DNA of 64,000 bases from Anisakis pegreffii (lineage: Eukaryota > Nematoda > Chromadorea > Rhabditida > Anisakidae): the NCBI GenBank assembly GCA_035041965.1, contig JAPYMA010000725.1, forward strand, positions 148,883-212,882, given 5' to 3'. The notes beneath the pieces were generated by a model. That model did not search any database. It worked only from the letters and a program-made list of their open reading frames with translations, and was not told the DNA's origin. This document shows positions 14,393-27,152 of this stretch, one piece after another. The position numbers and the translations under genes were made by a program. Every line of letters begins with the position of its first letter. Position 1 is the stretch's first letter.

Positions 14393-17300
14393 ATGCTTCG
14401 TCTTGGTGAGCAGTGGGTTGCTTTCGAAGCCAGCAGTACACTGTCGGATATTTTCTTCGATGACGTTAATCAAAAGGTTCCAAATATTTCACATACTCTA
14501 CTGTTTGTGTTTTATGCAGAAGCAGCTGTGTGCTGCGCAAAATGTTATTCACGTTTCATTAGGAAATTTGTGGCCATAATTTTCAATTATTAACAGATCT
14601 GCACGGTGCGTGGGAATGGAGCCCTCGGGGTGACCGCGAAAGGGCTGAACTCAAAAGATATGGTCTCATTCAGGCACGTTCTTCATTGCACTTATCATTT
14701 TATCGTCACCAAATTACAAACCCAATCAAGCATCGAAAATTAATGCCACCTCTGTAATTCTTGATTCTAGAATGAAAGACAGTGGTAAGATCAAGATAAT
14801 GAAGTTCTCACCCGATCAACGAATTGCGAGTATTCAATGCGATGAATCTTCAGTTGTAAGTGATCATTTCATCAACCCTATTCATCTTAATGCTCTGACC
14901 AAATCTAGTGTCATTCCCAGAAGGTTATCAGTTTCGTAGGGAGTTTGAGTAGGCGATAAATTTTTGCCAGCATAAGACACAATCCCATTTTACCAGCACT
15001 ATCAGAGATGAGATTCAACCATAAAAAGCGTGTAAGAGTGACTTGATTAAGGATTTCATATGCCTCTCATCAACCGCTGATGATTTGGTCACAACACAAT
15101 TCTCACAGTCCACAAAAATGCGCTCAGCTCGCATTGTTGGCCTGGAATGGCTCACGAACAATCAATTGCTATTCGTAACTAATCAGGTCAGACTTCAACA
15201 AATCCTTTTTGTATTTACTGATATCCAAAATCGTGTGAGGAAACTCTCCATTTTATTCGAATACAAAGTTTTCTTGATGGCGCATCATTACTGCAGTTGA
15301 TTTTCAGCGATTTGATGATGTTATGCAATGAAACATTATTGAAATATGACGATTGCTGATCGAGTATTCTTTAATTTTCAGGGACTGGAACTTTACCAGG
15401 TGAACGTTGAGAAGAAGAATACAAAACTTTTAAAGACATACAACATATCACTTTATTGGTTCATTTATTACGTGAGTTTTTTTATTTTGTAAGTAAAACC
15501 ATTCGAAATTTGTTTGATATTCCAGCATTTATCGTATCTATTCCTTATTTTCCGCAAAGAAACACAGATGTGATTGGGAGCAAAATGAGGGCCTCATCTG
15601 TTGTTATTGTTGTTGATAAATGTTCCTCCAATTTTCATGTCATCTTTATTGCTTTCAGCCAAAATCACAATTGCTCATAGTGTCAACGGGAGCGAGTGGA
15701 GCAGTATTGAATCCATTTCTTATACAGGCTCGTTGATTTGTGTAATATTAACTGGTAGTTTTTTGAGTTTTGTTCTCTGTTATTGAATGTATGGAACAAA
15801 TTTGAGACGATTGATTTTGTCTTCATTTGTTGATTCGAGAAAGAATTTGATGTTTATGCAAACCTCATTTCAGAATGGTAGTTTGCATCGGTTAACAAAA
15901 TTCGAAGTTGATTTTGGGAGTTCGAACGCGAAGACGAATCTGATCGAGCGTGAAGTTACAGTTGCATCCATGTAAATTTCATTTGTTCCGGCCTATTCCT
16001 TACAATTAGAGAATGAATTGATTCATTTTATCATCTTCGTTGAAAGTATCTTATATCCGATGTGAAATCATCCGATTATGTGTTGACAAATAGAATCTGC
16101 AATTCGTTAACCGAAAAAGTTTGCAGTTATGGTTCTTTGTATGTGATGATACTGCGATATAGCGTTCGTGAATCAAGCACGTCTGATGTGGCGATGTATA
16201 AACTGAAATCAGATAATAGCGAGGAGTGCGTTCTCACCGATACGTTGTCGCTGGCCAGGACTGGAGCGTTCGCGATTCATGTGATTGATAACGTTATCAT
16301 TGTTCACCATCAGGTACGTGTATTCATTCGGGATGGATTCTGTTATGCACTGTTATTCTGTTATGCACTTTCATTGAGAAGTGCACTGTGGCCAGGGCGA
16401 TTTGATGAATGCGATAGGATGATTATAGTATAGCGTAAAGGTGATTACATTATATGCAGTAATGGCACTAGATCATGATTGTGTGGAAAAAGTCTTAAAC
16501 GGAATTTGTGACATTTTGATGTCGATTTAAGACCTCATCAACGTCGTTGCTGTTTGATATTCGGAATGAAGCAAAGAAGCAGCGATCGGGAATAGTGATG
16601 CATCGGCCAATAATGAGCATAACAATCACCCGAAGTGATCGAGTGATGAGTGAATATCGAGGCGAAATTCCACTGTACAGTCCATCGTGGGTTATTTTCA
16701 CGCCGAATTTGATTGTGGATGCGAGTATCGGAATATTCTCAACGATTTCGATGTATCCTGAATCTGCAGAAAGCTCATTCGTCAACCAGGTTTGCCTTAT
16801 AATATCATCAAGTTTTGATTTTAAACTGATATTCGAAGCAATTTATTGTGGTCATCAGAATGTCTAATGGAATTGTTTTGTTGATCACATGGAGCTGCGA
16901 AATGACGTTCTTGTGATGCATTGTATTTTGTTCACTGGAATGACTTCTAGCAGGATATTACGAGCGTGTACTCGAGGAAATCCGGCTGGAAGAAATTATT
17001 TTCATTTTCTCTTGTTCAATAGAAACTGATATTTAATGTTTTATGGTTTCAGTATGAATTCCTTCAATTCTTGTTGAATCGCAGTTCAACGAAAGAACTT
17101 TTCTTGGAAAAGTTCAAATGCTTGCTGATATCGAATCAACTGAAATTGAGTGAAATTTCGAAGTTATTCGCGACGATCGTTGAACCATACGCACAACGAC
17201 TTATAGCACCTCTCAAGTATAACGGTTTGTTTTGCGGTGCAAAATTAATCGACTACTGAAAAATTTTTTTCGCTTATGAGGATACAAAAATGAATTAACT

Positions 17301-19178
17301 GGCATTTGGTTTAATCAATCAAGTCACTGAGTCAAACAGCGACTTTGCTTACAATTAGCGTGAGAAGTTTTTGAGTGATGTGTGATGTGTTAGTAAAGCT
17401 CTGAATAGGATATGAAATGAAGGGATATGTGAAGCGAGTGAGCATATTTTACAGAAGGTATCAATAAGTACACTCTGGTGGCAGACGCCTACGAGCCATT
17501 GGTAATCGACCAGTCGGACATGTTCCGAGGGGTGTTTCTGCCAGCAAATGAGAGTGCCACAATAGACAAGCAGCAGTTCATACAGACAATGCTTCATTAT
17601 TTGTTGTGTTTGCAAGAGAATAACATCGATGTCGAGGTATTTTATTTAGAGTGTATTCGCATTTTATCAGTTTCGTACATAATCTCCTCTACATTGAGAG
17701 CAATCTTCGAAGTATTGAAGAAATACATCCAATATGGAAATGGCATGTTGAAACGAATAATCAAACTATTCAAGAGAAGTCATTTCAAAAGTTTTCCATC
17801 CCTAACGAGCGTATAGGCAGCCATCTCTGAATACGGAGAAGCAAAAGGGGAGAAATTCGTTTCAACAATTATTTTGCTATATTGCAGCCATATTTTCTGA
17901 ACGAAATCTTAGTGCCAACAATGGTGAATGCAGGTGAGCTGAATCGGTTGCAGCAACTACTTCATTATCGGGTTATTCCGGACGCGAAACAGTTAGTACG
18001 TGCTTTTGATATCATTACCGTGCTTTCAAGTACTACATAGATATTTTTATCTGTGTTGATTATAGTTATATAGAAATGAATAGCATTCATGCGACAGATA
18101 CCATTGGCTATAAGAGAAGCCAGTGAATTAACTGGTTTTGTTAATCGCAAGGTTGGTTGAAAATTCCATAAATAGCTTTCAAATTCTGTCACTAGTAGGA
18201 GATATTCTTGGAAATTGTTCATTGATATCGCAATTGTTTCTCTTTCCAGTTGAAGTGATTTTGAAGTGGACTTCTTTCATTACCTGATTGTTGCGTATTT
18301 GAAGGCATTCCAATTGTTATCATATGAAGCAAAGCATGCACCACTGATACAATTGGCAGTTGATATGCTAGCACGATTGGGCACAGCTGCGGAGGAAATT
18401 GTCGAGGTGCTTCTATCAAGGGGTCAACTGATTGACGCTATCAGGTAAGCGGAATCAAAATGGACAGAGAAATATCCTCTTTTGAAACCCTTTCAGATAT
18501 AGATCACGCTATCAAATGCTTCATTCTCAATTAGGAATTGAGAAGAAGTGAAGTATAATTATATCGATTATAATCGCATTGTTCAGGTTTTTGGATAGCT
18601 TGTCGCCATCTGAGAAAGTGAATAGTATGAAGTTGATTGAACACGCTTGGAAACAGAATCGTCAAATTCGTTTCGCCGTATTTTCCTATTTTCAAAATCA
18701 TACAACCAGATCAACATATAACAACTTCACTAACTGTATTTTGTTTTCTTCATTTAATGTTTCATTCCATTCTTGATTCTTTGATCTTCATTTTAAAATT
18801 GGAAATTAGGAACTTTGCTGAGCATTCAGCAAAAGTTGTGGACGATTTGGAAAGTATCAGTGTATAATAGTTGCGAATTGAAAAGTATCCGTTGATTAGA
18901 ATTCAGATGAGTAAAATACGATTCACTGAGGAAGTTGATTCACTGGAAGAAATCCTGTTAAGAAATTTGGCTACGCTACATTGCTCATTGATTTTGATAC
19001 GAATAATTTGAGGTTACTATTCTCAAGAAAACAAACTTATGCAATTTAAAAATGGTTGTTTTCTGTTTTAGCTGAGCAATATGATGATTATTTACGGCGA
19101 TTCAAAACACTCTTCACCAACGATGAGTTGGAAATGGCGAAGCGAGATTCGCAATTCGGTGTTGTTGTTCCCGAGTGA
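14393..19178 (+). CDS. rmc1: RMC1 / Mic1-like regulator of MON1-CCZ1
   Basis: RMC1 (C18orf8, Mic1) is the third subunit of the metazoan MON1-CCZ1 complex, the Rab7 exchange factor acting on late endosomes and autophagosomes. It has an N-terminal beta-propeller and a C-terminal helical (Mic1) domain. Exons with matching phases: 14393-14476 (SDIFFDDVNQK), 14597-14673 (TVRGNGALGVTAKG), 14771-14855, 15052-15186, 15382-15471 (GLELYQVNVEKKNTKLLKTY), 15659-15727, 15874-15971, 16127-16313 (TGAFAIHVIDNVIIVHHQ), 16532-16789 (LYSPSWVIFTPNLIVDAS), 17053-17224, 17455-17636 (VIDQSDMFRGVF), 17888-17995, 18305-18444 (AAEEIVEVLLSRGQLIDAIR), 18587 onward, and a last exon 19072-19178 ending in stop. The exit of the penultimate exon (about 18.66-18.9 kb) is unresolved. 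Two introns begin with GC instead of GT (14674 and 15728). Identification is by remembered similarity along the whole length. Confidence 0.92.
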
Positions 19179-19308
19179 GTACATTCTCATGTATTTAGAT
19201 GATAAATTCTATTTGTACATTCAGAAGGATTCATTCGTCACTATGCTGTTGTTGACTGAACAGAATTTCTCAAAGTTTATATGCATTTGAATAACTGAAC
19301 AAATTTTA

Positions 19309-19314
19309 AATAAA
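19309..19314 (+). promoter_or_regulatory. Polyadenylation signal AATAAA for rmc1
   Basis: AATAAA lies 131 bases after the rmc1 stop codon, a fitting 3'UTR length. No other gene signal was seen between 19179 and the next gene's stop at 19863. Confidence 0.6.
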
Positions 19315-19862
19315 TTACACTGAGCATTATTCAGTCAAAACTGCAATGATTGAATCGTCAAAACGATTTTAGAATTCGCTATTCTTCAAATACGTTACTC
19401 TTTAAACATTATGCAAAGAAAAAACATCTTCAGTTATCACAATAAATATAAAATATCATCATGAATTGGAAAGTGAAGTGAAACTGAATGTAGCGTTTTG
19501 ATGAAGAGTTGTCAGCACTTTGAAATCGGCACAATCCGAGATTCAAAGCGAAATTTTTAGTAGAGTTTCTGTTTTTAAGTTAGCAACATAAAATTTGAAA
19601 CGCATAATGCGAGTTAAATGCTTTCCCGAAATGACTGCTGAGGAGGTTTAGTCTCAATAACTACAATGAAACGATTCAAAATACCCTCCGTTTCCATATC
19701 ATTCTCATGACCTCGGAATGAATGACAAAGGATTTGCTTGGAAGTGATCAGTCTTCCTTGGACAGACCTTTGCTGGATGACTTTGTAGACTTGGACTAAT
19801 CCGGTATTAATAAGCAGCTCATGACGGATCTCTGGTTTGGTTTGAACAGCATCCGAATCAAG

Positions 19863-21250
19863 TTAACGATGCAGTTTCCATTCCGTTGAACCATAATGAC
19901 GCTGTAGACGGTTGTTGTTACTATTACTGTTATTACTACTGTTAAGATTTGGTGGTATACATTCCAAGTAATACTGATCCAATAAGGCGTCCTCATAACT
20001 GGGCGGCGGTGATGTGCCACTTTTGAACGGTGGATTTGTTGAGTAGAACGGTGGTGCTAAGCCGTTCACCGCCTGACCACTTCGTCTGTTTCGATTGCAG
20101 TTATTGTTGTCATGGTTATTGTTATTATGGTTATTATCGCCATCCAGAGCACTCAACGCACGTTTACGTTGACGCATACTACGAGCACCTGAAATTGAAA
20201 TTGTTGCATTCTCTTGAACGATATCATGAAACGAGAATCGCTTCCGTTGTGAATCAGACCAAGGAAGCATATATTTGTTGAGCTTTTTGCTCTTACAACA
20301 GCATGAATTTGCACAGTTCCGGTCAGAAAAAAAAAGATCTGGGGATTGCACAATTCGTAGTTTTAATCATCATCGAGAGAAAACAAATCAGTCAAAAAAT
20401 TACGTGAGACTGTCGCAATGTATAACATTTTTTCGACCATCACAATATTTAAAATGAATACCAGTAACAATTGTAATAATAAGCAAATCTTAGCAATCAG
20501 TAAGGTGATATCTGCATCAAGAATTCATCAAAAAACCAACGTTGAATAGTGTGGAAGTTTTTCTCCCGCAATCGATTCGTGATGCGTTGAACAACACGTC
20601 TGGTTCGTCGCATCTCAACGATTTTATCCAATTCCCACTGTTTACATTTGTTGATACCAATCAACATTGCAATCACCATAACAATACAAAACAGTATGGT
20701 TGGTAAGACGATTGATGTGACCACATCTGGTGAGGGAACGAAGTATTGTTTCGGAGTTGACATTCGCCGAGAATGGTTGATGGTCAGTGCCGATCCCAAT
20801 ATATTCATCCGATTACACGGAATATGTTCAATCACCTCAAATGTATTTGTTCATTTTATACGATCACATTCGATTACGCTAATTGCAAGCATTCTCTCGT
20901 CAGTGACCCTGGAATCAATTGATTGATCGTGAGAACAATCTTCATTCACTACATCTCAGACTTAACTACTAGAACTGAGGTTTCTAAGGCATGAAATGCA
21001 GACGTACGCATGCACAATTCTCAAAAATTATACGAACTGAACGGATTTGAAAACAAACCTATTGATTTGAAAATATTCCAACGAATTGCTAATCAACGAA
21101 ATTCTTTCACTTCAGCAAAGAATTCTGTTCTGAGTGAGAGCAGCCGAGATTTTCGGGCCGAAACTGGCACTTAATGATGTTGTTTGTTGCGATCACTTCA
21201 TATTTGTCGCCTTCTCTCCATATATTGAAGCAAATGGTCTTCAGACGGGA
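19863..21250 (-). CDS. Unassigned single-pass membrane protein with PPxY-like cytoplasmic tail
   Basis: I do not recognise this gene. The last exon 19863-20188 starts after CAATTTCAG and encodes a polar, Asn-rich tail with PPPSYEDALL, a PPxY-type motif of the sort bound by WW domains and Nedd4-family ligases. The upstream exon (about 20541-20850) carries a membrane segment (SIVLPTILFCIVMVIAMLIG) followed by a strongly basic stretch (MRRTRRVVQRITNRLR). The CAAC|GTTGG site at 20541 would join the two in phase. Further upstream, 20855-20908 (VTDERMLAISVIECDR) and about 21115-21245 (ICFNIWREGDKYEV, ...IIKCQFRPENLGC) look like Cys-containing extracellular exons. An in-frame TGA near 20853 interrupts the join to the membrane exon, so an intron, an error or a broken gene is possible. 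The 5' end is unknown. Confidence 0.5.
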
Positions 21251-22159
21251 ATGACTACGAGATAGCTCTCGTTATGCATGCGAAAATCAATAAGCTCCTA
21301 TTGATTATTTTTGCCTATGGCTATAAATTCATTCAATTCGTCATCATGAGACGTTTCTTAATCCAATTTCTAGCCCTTTTCATATGTGCGCATATTTTCA
21401 ATTGGTAAATGTACACCGATCACTGCATTTCCAGTGTTTCGGTACAATTGAGAAATTCTAAATTCTTTCGGAGAGTCGAATATCTTCAGCGAGTGCAAGT
21501 AATCGCATGGTGTAATGCCAAAATTTAAATCGCAATCGTTACAGTAAGCAGTTCTCCTTCACGATCAGGCAGCACACTTCCCAACACCTAAATCGATGTG
21601 TGTTGGATGGTCTTGGTCATAATTGACACACAAGATGATGAAGTTCGATTTTTGTCACGGACCCGTGTTGAATTTCAGACGGGGTTTAGTCTGCATCCAC
21701 TCCAGATGAATTTAGTGCACCACATTGGGTGAATTTTCGCAAAAGTCATTTTTGTGTTCATCTTCGTGTATTTGTTAGTCACTTAATGGAATGTCGTACG
21801 TCGACTCAAACTTGACGTTAGCGAATATTCTGTACAGTTTTCAAGTTAATGTTGATCGAATGTTGTACTACATCAGTGTGCCGATATTCTCGTGGAATTT
21901 CACTGGTTTTATGCTTGTTCGCTGATTTTCAATACTTCTAATACCTAGGGTTTCGTCAAGTTCATCTCGTCTTTCCAGTGTTTCCACTGTAATTGAGCTA
22001 GAAATTATTTTTCAATTTTGAGTTGCGTTTTTTTTTTCATTAGATTGCAGTGTCGTTATGTTTTGATTTCTTTGATTGCTTGCATTTCCTTGTTTTTGTG
22101 TGTCGTATAAAACAATTAAAAGCAATCGAGCAGAATTACGTTGGGCGGACGATGAGATT

Positions 22160-22167
22160 GGTTTTAG
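22160..22167 (+). promoter_or_regulatory. Probable trans-splice acceptor of rpl-2
   Basis: GGTTTTAG ends 13 bases before the rpl-2 ATG and no coding exon precedes it, as usual for trans-spliced nematode ribosomal protein genes. Confidence 0.6.
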
Positions 22168-22180
22168 GTGAGAAACCGAC

Positions 22181-23570
22181 ATGGGAAGACGTATACGTGT
22201 ACAGCGTAAGGGACCGGGAGGAATCTTCAAGGCACACAACAAACACAGGAAAGGAGCCGCAAAACTAAGGCCGGTCGACTATGCGGAACGTCATGGTTAT
22301 ATAAAGGGTGTTGTAAAGGATATTATCCACGATCCAGGTCGTGGTGCGCCTCTGGCGATCGTTCAGTTCCGTGATCCGTACAAGTTCAAGACCAACAAAT
22401 GTACGATGATTGCTGCTGAAGGCATGCACACCGGTCAATTCGTCTATTGCGGTCGTAAAGGTTCGTGATTCTTTCAAATTCATATACGTTTTACCTTATG
22501 CGTTGTTGTTCTATTTCTGTATCGATCAAAACCGCTGTTTTTGACGGCATATTTGCATATCATCGTTTGCACATTGGATTACGCCAGTGTTTCAGCTCAA
22601 GTTCAAGTTGGCAACGTTCTGCCACTGGGTGAGTTGCCCGAAGGTACGACTGTTTGCAATTTGGAGGAGAAGACTGGCGATCGTGGACGACTTGCTCGAA
22701 CATCAGGTTGGATTACTCATTAATTACGGATCAGTTATACTAGTTGACGAATTCTAAATACTTATATTCATTTGGATTTCGTGCGCATAAGAACAAATGG
22801 GGTTGAGTTGAAGGTTTATCCCATCAAACCTGATCTGTTTTTAATACGAAGCCGAACTACTGCTGTGAATTGCAAGGAGATGATTGTTCGTTTGTTTGGT
22901 TATTCTCAGACTGCAGTGCTGATGACCGTGGTGACAATGCTTTATTTTTAAGGAAATTACGCCACTGTTATTGCACACAATCCAGAAACGAAGAAGACTC
23001 GTATTCGTTTGCCGTCGGGTGCCAAGAAGGTAGTACAATCATCTAATCGCGCTATGATTGGTTAGTAGCTTTTTGTTTAAAATTACTCGTTATATTCTTG
23101 ATATTATTCGTGTCAAGTATTCTTGAGCGTGTGCACAACTGAAAGAATGTATTCATGTAGGTAATATTCATAATTTTAAAACAGAATTGGACGCATTATT
23201 GTTAGATAGCGGCCTACAATAGTGCAGTGGATGCTCAGTTTGATTGCTTCAAGCTCTAGTGAGTGAATGATTCGTGATTTATTTAGGTATTGTGGCCGGT
23301 GGTGGAAGGACAGACAAGCCACTGTTGAAGGCGGGTCGTGCCTATCACAAATACAAGGCTAAACGCAATTGCTGGCCAACGGTTCGTGGTGTGGCAATGA
23401 ACCCAGTAGAGCATCCTCACGGTGGTGGTAACCATCAGCATATTGGTCATCCGTCAACGGTCAAGAGAGGTACGAGCGCAGGTCGTAAGGTCGGTCTTAT
23501 TGCCGCACGTAGAACCGGTAGAATTCGTGGTGGTAAACCCGAGAAGCACGGCAAAGAAGAGGCAGTTTAA
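22181..23570 (+). CDS. rpl-2: 60S ribosomal protein L8 (uL2)
   Basis: This is the uL2 protein at the peptidyl-transferase region of the large cytosolic ribosomal subunit. Four exons join in phase: 22181-22460, 22596-22706, 22953-23060 and 23287-23570, giving 260 residues (the human protein has 257). The start is [19 protein letters not shown]. Hallmarks include [37 protein letters not shown] and the highly conserved [20 protein letters not shown], whose histidine-rich loop lies at the active-site region. The last residues ([11 protein letters not shown]) are a typical divergent basic-acidic tail. It is intact with no odd residues. rpl-2 is the Caenorhabditis name of this gene. Confidence 0.99.
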
Positions 23571-23802
23571 GAGCTTGTTCTATGCAACTGTATCAATTTA
23601 TTTTCTGCATTATTCATTGATACTATCAAAAGATCACTGTCTTAGTATCGTCGTATCAAAGTCAATTGCTGAATCGGCATTCGTTTGTGTGTTTGTCTTG
23701 TTTATTTGTGATGATTGAATTGAGAGTTACACTTCAACTGAGAGTTGCGTAATATATTAAGTTGTTGTTGTTATTCATCGTTATGATGTTATATTTGACT
23801 GG

Positions 23803-23808
23803 AATAAA
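23803..23808 (+). promoter_or_regulatory. Polyadenylation signal AATAAA for rpl-2
   Basis: AATAAA lies 233 bases after the rpl-2 stop codon in an AT-rich 3' region. A later AATAAA near 24014 is an alternative. Confidence 0.55.
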
Positions 23809-24379
23809 ATTAAATTTGTTGGTATCCGTTTTGCATTTCGCTTGTTGTTCCTTACACTTCACATCACACCTCATTCAACCTTTATGATAGTGGCTGTCAT
23901 TCGGTTTTGGGTTCACGTTGAAGAAGTCAAATTTTTTGATAGTAGTAACATTTGGACGTTTTTATTTATGTGACTGAAATAACAGAGACAGTTGTTTTTC
24001 ATCTCTCTGAAAAATAAATAAAATTGATTGTTGTTTGAGGGTCGAGGTTGAAGAATACAATGAATAATCGTATTATGAAATGAGATGATGCAGTTTTAAT
24101 ACAGTTGAGTATTTTGAAATAATTGGAAAGCGCAGACAAGAATAGGTTTGAGTGAAATCGACTGGGTAAAATTTTCAAAATTATTGTTTTTGGTCGATGA
24201 CTGTGGATTCGTGCCGTTTTGTTCAGTTTTCTTTTGATATTCGTCTAATAATGTGATGGCAAGATGGATAAATTTGAGCACATGCTAATCAGAAATGAGT
24301 TGATTGTTATTTGAAGACCGAGTAGTTGTTTTGCCGATTGTTGTTGTGGACGATCGGTGAATTGTTTGTTGTTTGTTTT

Positions 24380-24610
24380 GTTAGAGTTACGATTATTTAC
24401 TGGATTGGTATTCATTCAGCTATTCGTTTAATTATGCCAAGTATTTACGGTAACTAATTAATTACTCGGTGGGTGGATGGTTGTGTTCGGTTGGCCTGCC
24501 TGCCTGCCTAGCCAACGGGGTGGCGTCAATTAAGACCAAAACAATATTAACGGAAACGTATTGTGACCAGCAACATTACAAAGGTTTGATGGCGTGGTCA
24601 GTCCAAGTAA
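24380..24610 (+). repeat. Dispersed repeat, copy 1
   Basis: About 210 bases resemble 34255-34470 in the same orientation. Shared blocks include the TTTAATT..GC.AAGTATT.ACGG.AACTAATTAA run, TTGGCCTGC, GCCTAGCCA and ACGGAAACG, followed by GTGACCAGCAAC (GTGGCCAGCAAC in the other copy). It holds a small (GCCT)n expansion. No coding capacity was seen, so it is likely a non-autonomous element family. Confidence 0.7.
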
Positions 24611-24813
24611 TCATCCAGAAATAATGATCAAAGCGATTAAAATGAACTTCCTAGAAATTTGATAACAAGGTTGGGGCATTAGAGTTGTGCAACTTTTCAA
24701 AGAATTCTCTTGTGATGAAGTTAGAAAAATTGAATTGTATCCGTAACCAATTTCCCTGAAATGTTGCTTCATGGAAGCTGACATTAGTCAGAATTTTTTT
24801 TTACATTCAGTTT

Positions 24814-24959
24814 TTTTAATCGTTCCTAAACTTGACACTCTCTTTAGAATTTTATATTCAGTTAGATGCAAGAGTCTCATTAGGGCATCCTAATGAGACT
24901 CTTGCATCTAACTGAATGTTAAATTCTAAAGAGAGTGTCAAGTTTAGGAACGATTAAAA
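24814..24959. repeat. Near-perfect long hairpin, 71-base arms and 4-base loop
   Basis: The arm at 24814-24884 pairs with 24889-24959 with two mismatches by eye (in the GAATTTTATATTCAG stretch), and the loop is GCAT. Transcription from either strand would give one long fold-back RNA. The almost absent loop and near-perfect pairing fit a young fold-back element or a hairpin-siRNA locus better than a microRNA precursor. It is far from any coding exon. Confidence 0.9.
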
Positions 24960-27100
24960 GAACATTTTGCTTGTACATAATTTTTACTCAGCAATAAGCT
25001 ATCATATCATATCATACATTAGCATTTTTTGATTGATGCCAATCAGCCTGTCGTCCTGAACATCGATGAATTCGCTAATTTTTTGTGAAGCAATTATATA
25101 TTGCTCGATTGTTTGACATCAAAACACTGGAGCATCTTTCACAATTGATTCAATTACCCTATGGTTGTCCCAGAGGAAAACCACAGCCACCCACTCAGAA
25201 TATAGAGCTCGTTGAGTTCAGTGAATAATAAGCACATTATGGTAGCATAAAATAGATTAAGTTATTTATAACTTAATTTATCTAATTGTAAGAGAAGCAA
25301 CCGAAATTAGATATTTGCTTGTGTTTATGGTGTATGAAGGAGACTGCTAAATTGCCGTAAGAAATTCGCGATGGCATTGCGTTAAGATCCATTTGCAGCA
25401 GTACTTCCGGCAATGTTGAAACATCAGCATGAATAGTCGTATTTTGATTACGTGCGTGTAGCTGTATGTGTTGTGACAGTAGTTGAATACTAACTCAACT
25501 CTGCATAATGAATACTAATTAAGCACGCACGTAGTCTTTTCATGCAAATAAATCGAATTCAGCAAATTCGATAACATTTGTTTATTGGTTATTTCTTTAG
25601 TTATTCGTTGATTTACTGATACAATCACTCAATTTCATGTTATGCCCCATTCAGTCGATATTTACAAGTTATTCACAAAATTACACTGAAAGGTTATCTA
25701 CAAAATTGCTTTCAAACATTGAATTTTTTATAGAGTACAAATGCAGAATCATCAGACTTTTTGCGATTTCAACTTATCAATCCGAATATCATTCAACTAC
25801 AAACTTAAGTTTGTAGGGAAATCAAACGTTCAAACGTGAACATTCAAAAGTTGTAAGTGCGTACAAATTTGCTGCTGATAACAAGAGTGAATTCACATGG
25901 AATTGCAATGTGTTCAAGCAGTAGAAGAGAATGCACGGCTCTAGAGATGATGATTATCTACAAATATTGTAGGCTGGAGCTGTTAACTCGCGAATGTGAA
26001 GAGTTGGAATGCCAACTTCTTCGAAACATTCACTTTATCAGCAAATCGAATTTGATAAGAATTTGAAATGATGAATTTCTGCTCAAATGCATCTGTATCG
26101 CATTTTTTTCATCAAATGTCCCGTTCTCTGTAAGATTTCGCACTTAAAATTTTCATCAAATCCGTTGATACTGACAGTCAGTAGCATTAACTGTTAGGTT
26201 GATAATACCTTTTCTTAGTACATTATCACTAGCATAAGCGTTAAATGTCAACATTCTCATCATATCAATTTCATATCACTAACAGTTTCGTGGTGACTCC
26301 TGAAAGAACGAATAAATTGGCGATAAAACATTTCCAGACGAATAAAATGATCTTTCAGAGAAAGAAACGATCTGCGAGAGTGGGGAATTTTTTAGCTCAT
26401 TCAAATGGCAGAAAGTTGTTTTGCATCGATGCAATATTTTATATGAGGAAGCTTTTTCGGCAACCAATGAAGTTTATCGTTCCTAGAAGTTTCTCCACTT
26501 CGAACAAGCTGAAAGAATGCGGAAATGGCAGTTTGAAAATATCCCAAAAGACAGGAGATTTTTGCAAGAAACGACTTCAAACGACTGCCATAAAACAAAA
26601 TCATCGTTCGCACTATTGACTGACTTGTTGTTGCTGATCTCAAAAGCATTTTAAGTTGGTTTAATTTTTGGACATTCGTTGAGGTGCCTTTCTGGGTTTT
26701 AAGCCTTTGCTGGAGTTTCTGCAGTTTGCTTCAGTTCGAGATCAGTCTTTCGAATCAACGCTGAGGCTTCAAGAAGAACACTGGCCGAAACCAACTGATA
26801 CGCCGAACCCAATGAGCCGGCTATGAGCAATCATCTCTTTCTCAAATGTGACGACGATTCAATCGTCTGTTCGATCTAGAATTTGATCACATCAATCTTA
26901 TTCACATCTTATTCATTTGCTGTTTCGTAAACGTCATTCATTTACAATACTTCATATTCGTCATTTTTAAATTTGAAACAAATAAGAGCAGCATTTGAAT
27001 AGTGTAAAACTGTGTGCATGTCAAGCAATTTCCATGATGAGAGCATCTCAAGCATCTCATCAAAAACTCATTTTGCAGTTGAGAGAGCAATCATTCGCGC
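24960..27100. other. Gene-poor stretch
   Basis: No recognised gene. The longest open frame (26245-26619, +, 124 residues, basic) has no recognisable domain and no splice-site support, so it is not called. Confidence 0.45.
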
Positions 27101-27152
27101 TTTACAATGAGCCGCCGAGTTGTTTGTGTGTGCATTCGTCAAAGCCTCTTAC

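Noticed and set aside
24814..24959. microRNA precursor
   Set aside because: The arms are too long and too perfectly paired and the loop is only four bases, unlike animal pre-miRNAs.
26245..26619. 124-residue basic open frame
   Set aside because: No recognisable domain, no splice sites, and stop-free frames also occur on the other strand.
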